Position numbers and translations under genes: made by a program
The notes under the pieces: generated by a model
Seen by the model: the letters and a program-made list of their open reading frames with translations, nothing else
Databases searched by the model: none
Told to the model about the DNA's origin: nothing
In this document: positions 1 through 5,023 of the stretch, one piece after another
How the letters are laid out: every line of letters begins with the position of its first letter
How positions within the stretch are numbered: position 1 is the stretch's first letter
Assembly: GCA_946187025.1 (NCBI GenBank)
Contig: CAMHPM010000153.1
Location: forward strand, 1-5,023
Length of the DNA stretch: 5,023 nt
Direction: 5' to 3'
From: an uncultured Prevotellaceae bacterium
Lineage (GTDB): Bacteria; Bacteroidota; Bacteroidia; Bacteroidales; Bacteroidaceae

Positions 1-27
1 TTTCCCTACACGACGCTCTTCCGATCT
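1..27 (+). other. Illumina sequencing adapter remnant (not genomic)
   Basis: The first 27 bases begin TTTCCCTACACG and end CTTCCGATCT. They are identical to the 3'-terminal 27 bases of the TruSeq universal (read-1) adapter. The match stops exactly at the adapter's ligation end, and sequence consistent with alaS coding begins at the next base. This is untrimmed library adapter carried into the assembly and should be masked. Any reading frame crossing it is artificial. Confidence 0.98.
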
Positions 28-2474
28 GCCGCCGTATGGCTGACTCTCAGAAGTGCCTGCGTGTGAGTGGAAAGCACAACGACCTTGAGGAAGTGGGTCA
101 CGACACTTATCATCATACAATGTTTGAGATGCTTGGCAACTGGTCGTTTGGCGACTACTTCAAGAAAGAGGCCATCAGCTGGGCATGGGAGTATATTGTC
201 GATGTACTCAAAATCAATCCTGCCGACCTCTATGCCACAGTGTTTGAGGGCTCGGCCGATGAAGGTCTTGAGCGCGACAACGAGGCTGCTGCCATCTGGG
301 AGCAGTTCTTGCCAAAAGATCACATCATCAATGGCAACAAGCACGACAACTTCTGGGAAATGGGCGATACAGGTCCGTGTGGCCCGTGCTCAGAAATTCA
401 TGTCGATTCACGCTCAGCCGACGAGAAAGCCAAGGTACCGGGACGTGAATTAGTCAACAAAGACCACCCACAGGTAATCGAGATATGGAACCTCGTGTTC
501 ATGCAATACAATCGTAAGGCCGACGGCTCGCTCGAACCGCTGCCAGCCAAGGTGATTGATACCGGTATGGGATTCGAGCGTCTGGTTCGTACGTTGCAGG
601 GAAAGACTTCAAATTATGATACCGACGTATTCCAACCTATTATCAAGGTCATTGGCGATATGGCTGGTGTGAAATACGGAACTGATGAAAAAACAGATGT
701 GGCAATGCGTGTGGTTGCCGACCACCTGCGTGCAATCGCATTTGCCATTGCCGACGGTCAGCTGCCAAGCAATGCCAAGGCTGGATACGTGATTCGTCGA
801 ATCTTGCGCCGTGCAGTGCGATACGGATACACGTTCCTCGGACAAAAAGAGGCATTCATATATCGTCTCGTCCCTACACTCATCGAGGAAATGGGCGATG
901 CATTCCCAGAGATAGCAGCTCAGCGTGAGTTGATTATGAAGGTGATGAAAGAAGAAGAGGACTCTTTCCTCCGCACTTTGGCAAACGGCATCCGTCTGCT
1001 CGACGACCTTATCGCATCGATAAAGGCTGAAGGCAAGACTGTCGTTGCAGGTGAGGATGCGTTCCGCTTGTTCGACACCTTCGGATTCCCGCTTGACCTG
1101 ACCGAACTTATATGCCGCGAGCAGGGAATGACTGTCGATGAAGCTGCATTCAACCGCGAAATGCAGAAGCAGAAAGAGCGCGCTCGCAACGCTGCACAAG
1201 TAGAAATGGGCGACTGGACCATTCTTGCCGAAGGCGAAACGCAGTTCGTGGGATACGACTATACCGAATATACCTGTCACATCCTGAAATATCGTGAAGT
1301 GAAGCAGAAGAAAGGCGTGGTATATGAAGTAGTACTCGACCAGACACCATTCTATGCAGAGATGGGTGGTGAGGTAGGCGATACTGGTGTGCTTGTAAAC
1401 GAGGCTGAAACCATAAATGTGGTCGATACGAAAAAAGAAAACGGACAGGCCATTCACATTGTTGACCGTCTGCCAATCGACCCTTCGGCTGAGTTTATGG
1501 CATGTGTCGATACCGACCGTCGTCATGATATAGAGGCCAACCATACCTGTACACACTTGCTCGACGAAGCACTGCGTCAAGTGCTGGGCACTCATGTAGA
1601 GCAGAAGGGCTCGCTCGTGACAGCCGACGGACTCCGGTTTGACTTCTCACATTTCGAGAAGGTCACACCTCAGCAGCTGCGCGAAGTAGAGCATATCGTG
1701 AACGAGAAGATACGTCAGGACCTCCCACTTGAGGAGTTCCGCGATACACCTATCGAGGAAGCAAAGAAACTTGGAGCCATCGCACTCTTCGGCGAAAAGT
1801 ATGGCGACCGCGTGCGTGTGGTCAAGTTTGGTACATCGGTCGAGTTCTGCGGAGGCTGCCATGCTTCATCAACCGGACGCCTCGGCATGGTGCGCATCAT
1901 CAGCGAGAGCTCGATTGCAGCAGGCGTGCGCCGTATTGAGGCCATAACAGGCCGCAAGGTAGAGGAGATGCTCGACCGTGCCCAGGACCTCATTGCCGAT
2001 ATGCGTGCGCTCTTTAACAATGCTCCCGATCTGCTTGCAGCCATGCAACGCTACATCGACGACAACGCAACACTCAAGCAGCAGGTTGAGGAATTTAAGG
2101 CACAACATGCAGCCGGTTTAAAACGCGACCTCATTGCTCATGCACGCGATGTCAACGGAACGAAAGTCATTGCAGGCGTGTTGCCGATAGATGCACAAAC
2201 AGCAAAGGATATGGCATTCCAGCTAAGGGCACAGTTCACCGAAGGTCTCTTAGTTTGTATCGGTGCAAACGGCGATAGTAAGCCAAGCCTCACAGTAGCA
2301 CTGTCCGACGACCTTGTGAAGGCTGGACACAATGCAGGACAATGTGTGCGCGAAGCTGCCAAGCTGATGCAGGGCGGCGGAGGCGGACAGCCACATTTTG
2401 CTACCGCCGGTGGAAAAGATCCCGACGGACTTGCTGCTGCCGTTGAGAAGGTTGTCGAACTTGCAACTAACTAA
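28..2474 (+). CDS. alaS: Alanine--tRNA ligase (AlaRS), 5'-truncated by contig end
   Basis: This cytosolic class II aminoacyl-tRNA synthetase charges tRNA-Ala with alanine and edits mischarged Ser/Gly. Residues here are numbered from the internal Met at base 36. The catalytic core includes the motif 2 arginine in KCLRVSGKHND (R9) and the motif 3 segment GMGFERL (177-183). The tRNA-recognition region contains AMRVVADHLRAIAF (from 223). The editing-domain zinc site is HTCTH (503-507) plus CGGCH (605-609). A glycine-rich C-Ala segment GGGGGQPH (780-787) lies near the C-terminus. Adding about 60 residues aligns the zinc ligands with E. coli H563/H567/C666/H670, so about 60 N-terminal codons, including motif 1, are missing. 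The ATG at 36 is not the start: in-frame codons CGC CGT precede it (Arg-Arg-Met-Ala-Asp), as expected inside the protein. The rest of the frame is intact, with no internal stop. It ends in TAA, followed by a terminator. The promoter is outside the window. Confidence 0.97.
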
Positions 2475-2503
2475 GCAGGTTGGACTGTTATACACAATAA
2501 ACT

Positions 2504-2550
2504 AAAACATCCGGGCTCGCTTTCAATGCGGACCCGGATGTTTTTTATTT
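2504..2550 (+). terminator. Rho-independent terminator after alaS, probably bidirectional
   Basis: A 12-bp perfect stem is formed by AAAACATCCGGG (2504-2515) and CCCGGATGTTTT (2533-2544). The stem extends inward through a C-A mismatch, a T-G wobble and three more pairs (CGC 2518-2520 with GCG 2528-2530) to a 7-base loop. It is followed by TTTTTTATTTT on the + strand, 30 bp after the alaS stop. On the minus strand the same hairpin is followed by TTTTAGTTTATT, a weaker but usable U-rich tail. It could therefore also end the converging minus-strand operon, whose last stop lies about 145 bp away. Confidence 0.9.
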
Positions 2551-2556
2551 TAGGAG

Positions 2557-2618
2557 TGTATTCAATTAAGTGTATTTAATTAAGTCTATTAATGATTAAG
2601 TGCTTTTATAAAATCAAG
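2557..2618. repeat. Degenerate AT-rich tandem repeat, about 14-18 bp units
   Basis: Consecutive units are TGTATTCAATTAAG (2557-2570), TGTATTTAATTAAG (2571-2584), TCTATTAATGATTAAG (2585-2600) and TGCTTTTATAAAATCAAG (2601-2618). The first two differ at one base and the later ones drift in length. Each ends in AAG and starts with T. The word ATTAAGT recurs at 2565, 2579 and 2595. The repeat lies between the terminator and the end of the minus-strand operon, in the 3' non-coding region. No gene is supported here, and no function is evident. Confidence 0.7.
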
Positions 2619-2689
2619 TGAGTTTATAATTACACTTATTCAACTGCATTTCCCTGCTATTTAGGCAAACGTATTGGGTGGTGCCGATG

Positions 2690-3514
2690 CTAATAGTCGA
2701 AGTGATAGCCGTGCAGGTGTTCAGTTGGGAAGATTGATGCGCAAAGACGGTAGAGCCGAGGGTCGTAGTCGTGCAGTTGTTCGCGGGTCTTGAGCGTGAA
2801 GCGCTGGCCGCCGTCTTTGGCCGGCACCACCATGCGACAGGTGTTGAACCATGCTTGTGCTCCTTCTGCAAAGTATTCTGCGCTGTTGGTCATTGAGTAT
2901 GTGCCAGCCCACAGGCTTTCGGTCTTTGCCTGGCGGAAAGCCGAGCGGAGGCTGTCGCGAAACTCGGTGCTCACGCGGCTCATGGCGAAATCTACATTGT
3001 GTGCAAACTCGTGTACCATGATGCTTTCGCTCCAATAGCGTTCGCGGAATCCTGGTATCTTTACGAGGTTTTCCTCGCCTATTGACATCACTGGCAGTTG
3101 CAGTGTGGCTCCGTAACCGCGTCCGCGCTGGTCCCAGTCGGTGTCGGGCCACCACACTTTCATCATCTTGCATTCGGGCAGGTCGGTGATGTTTTCCTTA
3201 TATCCGGCCACTCCGATACGGAAGTGGCAGCGTATCATCTCCTCGCGTGCCTGGGGTATGCGGCTGAGCATGTGGTTCACTATGTATCGGGCTTGGAACA
3301 GGGCGCTGTCGCTCACTGCTTCGGAACTGACTATTGCCAGTCCCTCGGCGCTCACATATTTCTTGTACCAGGGGTCGAGGGCCGACTCTTTGCCTGCCAG
3401 CCACTGTGTGAGGGTTGGAGGCGGGGCGGTGACTGCGTCGTTTTTGGATTCTTGTGCTACTGCCGGCATTGCGATGCTGAGCAGCAGAATTAGCAGGATG
3501 TTGGTTGCTTTCAT
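2690..3514 (-). CDS. Secreted gluzincin zinc metallopeptidase, ATLF/M34-like fold (uncharacterised)
   Basis: This 274-residue protein has a signal peptide (1-20, hydrophobic NILLILLLSIAM, likely cut AVA|QES), so it should act in the periplasm or outside the cell. The zinc-binding helix is HEFAH (168-172). A second helix, AEYFAEGAQAWF, supplies the likely third ligand, E213. Tyr206 lies seven residues before E213. In anthrax lethal factor the ligands H686/H690/E735 and catalytic Tyr728 have the same Tyr-to-Glu spacing in a similar local sequence (EAEFFAE there, SAEYFAE here). A region with RGRGYG and GEENL (131-149) precedes the zinc helix. Only the catalytic-domain resemblance is visible. Nothing like toxin translocation domains is present, so this is not called a toxin. 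Four cysteines (96, 115, 226, 258) could form disulfides in the exported protein. It is the last gene of the three-gene unit, starting 3 bp after the phosphatase stop and ending in TAG. The substrate is unknown. An inactive paralogue is unlikely because all catalytic residues are present. Confidence 0.8.
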   Translation of the reverse strand: MKATNILLILLLSIAMPAVAQESKNDAVTAPPPTLTQWLAGKESALDPWYKKYVSAEGLAIVSSEAVSDSALFQARYIVNHMLSRIPQAREEMIRCHFRIGVAGYKENITDLPECKMMKVWWPDTDWDQRGRGYGATLQLPVMSIGEENLVKIPGFRERYWSESIMVHEFAHNVDFAMSRVSTEFRDSLRSAFRQAKTESLWAGTYSMTNSAEYFAEGAQAWFNTCRMVVPAKDGGQRFTLKTREQLHDYDPRLYRLCASIFPTEHLHGYHFDY

Positions 3515-3517
3515 TGC

Positions 3518-4270
3518 CTATTTGTTTTTCTTTGCTTCTTCCTTTTCCATTGCGGCTTTGCGCTTGCGGAACTCGGCTTTCGCTTTTTCCATTTGCTTTA
3601 TGAAACGCTCGTTGGTGTGCAACACGGCGTAGGTGACCGATGCCATGAGGCGTCCTGCATCTACGTCGCTCTGCCAGTGTGCGCCTACGATTACTCGGCT
3701 ATCGCCATACATCATGCCGCGTGCCAGCAGGGTGTCGGCTTGTGCCGGGTTGATTTCTGTGAGTATGAGTGCGGTGAGCCATCCCAGTATGGTGTGTCCC
3801 GATGGATATGAGCCATTTCGGCGCAGGCTTTTCTCGGCCCATGGAGTGCTGGTCGGCTCTTGCATTCGCATGAATGGTCGTTTGCGCATGTAGTGTTCCT
3901 TGGGTCGCTTGCCCATCTCGTCGCCGGTAAGGATTGAGAGTTCGAGCAACTTATATATTTCGGGAGTGTTCTCTTTCGATATCTTCATGCCGAATGGTTC
4001 GGAGAATTCTTTCTCAACGACACCGATACCCCACTCCTCGTCGCGTATGGCGATAGCTCCGCGCACGGGGTCGAGTCGTTGGGTCTTGCCCCACATGTAT
4101 TGCATGATGTCGTAGGCAAAGTGTGGACTCATGGTGTCAGGTGGTGCCGGAAGCCACTTCAGGGCATCGGGCATCTCGTCGCGGGTCATGTAGATGGGTT
4201 CTTTGTCGTCTTGTGCTGCTGCAGTAATTGCAAGCGTTGCGATAATAATGGTTGTGAATATGTACTTCAT
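3518..4270 (-). CDS. Secreted PAP2-superfamily class A acid phosphatase
   Basis: This 250-residue protein is predicted to hydrolyse phosphomonoesters in the periplasm. Its signal peptide spans residues 1-19 (likely cut AAA|QDD). All three parts of the PAP2/class A non-specific acid phosphatase signature are present: K124-x6-R131-P132; GSYPSGHT (153-160, with H159 expected to bear on the phosphoenzyme step); and S191-R192-x5-H198-x3-D202. Spacings of 23 and 31 residues between them fit the family pattern. GSYPSGHT is the classical class A (PhoN-like) signature, which separates it from membrane-embedded PAP2 lipid phosphatases; no transmembrane helices are seen beyond the signal and one moderate hydrophobic stretch near 161-171. 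The last 30 residues are highly charged (9 Lys, 3 Arg, 6 Glu) and probably form a helix. It starts 8 bp after the SGNH hydrolase stop and ends 3 bp before the metallopeptidase, so co-transcription is expected. The natural substrate cannot be told. Confidence 0.92.
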   Translation of the reverse strand: MKYIFTTIIIATLAITAAAQDDKEPIYMTRDEMPDALKWLPAPPDTMSPHFAYDIMQYMWGKTQRLDPVRGAIAIRDEEWGIGVVEKEFSEPFGMKISKENTPEIYKLLELSILTGDEMGKRPKEHYMRKRPFMRMQEPTSTPWAEKSLRRNGSYPSGHTILGWLTALILTEINPAQADTLLARGMMYGDSRVIVGAHWQSDVDAGRLMASVTYAVLHTNERFIKQMEKAKAEFRKRKAAMEKEEAKKNK

Positions 4271-4278
4271 TGTATGGC

Positions 4279-4944
4279 TTATTTTAGTTGTTTAGCAATA
4301 GCTTTCATACCCTCGATCGACGGGTGTCCGCCTTGTTTTGCGATGTCGTGCAGGGTTACGACTTCCACTCCGTAGTGTTTGCAGATAGTGTTGACCGACT
4401 CGTTGATTTCTGGTTTGAGTTCGGAGTTGAGTATGAATCGTATCTCGGTGTTGAGGTATCGGTGGGTCATGTGGTCGAGCAGTTTGGCCAGTGCGGGACG
4501 GAAGGCATAGAGGTCCTGCCGCGTCCATCCTTCGTATTTGTATTCGCCTATCGGTGCATTGGCCCACGAGTCGTTGGTGGCACCGAAGATGAGTATGATG
4601 TCGGGGCATCCCAGGTTGTCCATTCTGGCCAGGAACGAGCGCCGGCTGTAGTCTTCGCGGTTGTAACCGGTGTTACAGATGGTGGAGCCTGAGAACGAGT
4701 TGTTTTTCTCTAATCGGTAGCCCTTCTGCTTCAAGTAGATGTACCACCAGGTCTGTTCCACGTTGGTCACGTTGGTGTTGGTGCGCGGACGGCCGTCGAA
4801 GTACCACACGAAGTTGGTGTCGGGTTCGAGATAACCCTCGAATGTGCTGTAGGAGTCGCCAAGGATGGAGACTGTCTTCACTTGTGCCATACATGTGATG
4901 CAAAGCACAAGGTGGAGTGTGAGTAATGTGAGTCGTTTCACCAT
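4279..4944 (-). CDS. Secreted SGNH/GDSL-family hydrolase
   Basis: This 221-residue protein is a predicted exported esterase/lipase-type hydrolase. Its signal peptide spans residues 1-20 (cut likely CMA|QVK). C15 and C18 do not sit in a good lipobox, so it is not called a lipoprotein. SGNH blocks are in order: GDSYSTFEGY with nucleophile S31; FSGST with G86; GATNDSW with N124; and GGHPS with H207. The Asp usually three residues before the block V His is Gln204 here. D200, seven before the His, might substitute, or the enzyme may use a Ser-His dyad. The protein ends shortly after block V, near the usual compact length of about 200-220 residues. It is the first gene seen in the minus-strand unit. 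The ATG is preceded by an AT-rich leader with no Shine-Dalgarno site. Which ester is cut (acetylated glycan, lipid or other) cannot be told from sequence. Confidence 0.87.
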   Translation of the reverse strand: MVKRLTLLTLHLVLCITCMAQVKTVSILGDSYSTFEGYLEPDTNFVWYFDGRPRTNTNVTNVEQTWWYIYLKQKGYRLEKNNSFSGSTICNTGYNREDYSRRSFLARMDNLGCPDIILIFGATNDSWANAPIGEYKYEGWTRQDLYAFRPALAKLLDHMTHRYLNTEIRFILNSELKPEINESVNTICKHYGVEVVTLHDIAKQGGHPSIEGMKAIAKQLK

Positions 4945-4952
4945 GATATTTA

Positions 4953-5009
4953 TATTTACGATTTGACTATTTACTATTTACGATTTATTTTCGATTTAAC
5001 TATTTAGTT
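4953..5009. repeat. AT-rich direct repeats upstream of the hydrolase operon
   Basis: TATTTACGATTT occurs exactly at 4953-4964 and 4975-4986. The word TATTTAC or TATTTAG occurs at 4953, 4968, 4975 and 5001. CGATTTGACTATTTACT (from 4959) and CGATTTAACTATTTAGT (from 4992) match at 15 of 17 bases. The block fills the leader just upstream of the ATG at 4944. On the minus strand it reads as repeated AAATCGTAAATA. No Bacteroidetes-type promoter (TTTG ... TAnnTTTG) is found in it on the minus strand, so its role as promoter, leader or simple repeat is open. Confidence 0.7.
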
Positions 5010-5023
5010 ATTTCCATCCGGAT

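Larger units (their letters stand above)
2690..4944 (-). other. Probable three-gene operon of exported hydrolases
   Basis: The SGNH hydrolase, acid phosphatase and metallopeptidase genes lie on the same strand with intergenic gaps of 8 bp (4271-4278) and 3 bp (3515-3517). There is no room for an internal promoter or terminator in the gaps. All three products begin with signal peptides ending in Ala before a Gln. The unit may extend upstream beyond the window. Confidence 0.85.

Noticed and set aside
6..344. Minus-strand open frame of 112 codons at the left edge
   Set aside because: It is antisense to alaS and its last codons translate the sequencing adapter (DRKSVV).
609..1595. Long minus-strand open frame (328 codons) opposite alaS
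   Set aside because: alaS is certain on the + strand with all its motifs. The antisense frame is Cys/His-rich with no recognisable domain or signal, typical of a codon-bias shadow.
2621..2640. TATAAT-like word on the + strand (TTTATAATTAC)
   Set aside because: No + strand gene follows, the phylum uses a different promoter consensus, and such words are expected by chance in AT-rich spacer.
2690..3514. Calling the metallopeptidase a lethal-factor toxin
   Set aside because: Only the catalytic-domain layout is similar. No receptor-binding or translocation partner is present, and the context is ordinary secreted hydrolases.
3141..3632. Plus-strand open frame of 163 codons across the metallopeptidase/phosphatase junction
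   Set aside because: It overlaps two well-supported genes on the opposite strand and has no recognisable motif.
4288..4692. Plus-strand open frame of 134 codons opposite the SGNH hydrolase
   Set aside because: It is a shadow of a gene whose catalytic blocks are all present in the minus frame.
4885..4944. Lipoprotein signal in the SGNH hydrolase (C15 or C18)
   Set aside because: The residues before each Cys (LVL and CIT) do not fit a lipobox, while CMA|Q is a good signal peptidase I site.

Overview
The window looks like the end of a metagenomic or draft contig from a member of the Bacteroidales (gut-type Bacteroidota). This assignment rests on three things. The alanyl-tRNA synthetase has a Bacteroidetes-like sequence. 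No Shine-Dalgarno sites precede the three minus-strand genes. All three exported proteins have signal peptides that appear to be cut just before a glutamine, a habit of this phylum. The species cannot be read from the sequence.

Layout: bases 1-27 are not genomic. They match exactly the 3' end of the Illumina TruSeq read-1 adapter. Real sequence starts at about base 28, inside alaS, which runs on the + strand to 2474 and lacks roughly its first 60 codons. A strong hairpin terminator (2504-2550) follows. The rest of the 215-bp convergent intergenic region is AT-rich and holds a degenerate tandem repeat.

From 4944 down to 2690, the minus strand carries three tightly packed genes with gaps of 8 and 3 bp, so probably one operon. 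In transcription order they encode an SGNH/GDSL-type hydrolase, a PAP2-superfamily class A acid phosphatase, and a gluzincin-type zinc metallopeptidase that resembles the catalytic domain family of lethal factor (ATLF/M34-like). Upstream of the first gene lies an AT-rich tract of repeated TATTTAC/CGATTT words that runs to the window end.

The three operon products are all predicted to be exported to the periplasm or beyond. They would act on different bonds (ester, phosphomonoester, peptide), which suggests a small scavenging or envelope-remodelling set. The common substrate is unknown. The least described part is the metallopeptidase and its linkage to the other two hydrolases. No mobile element, CRISPR array, tRNA or rRNA is visible.
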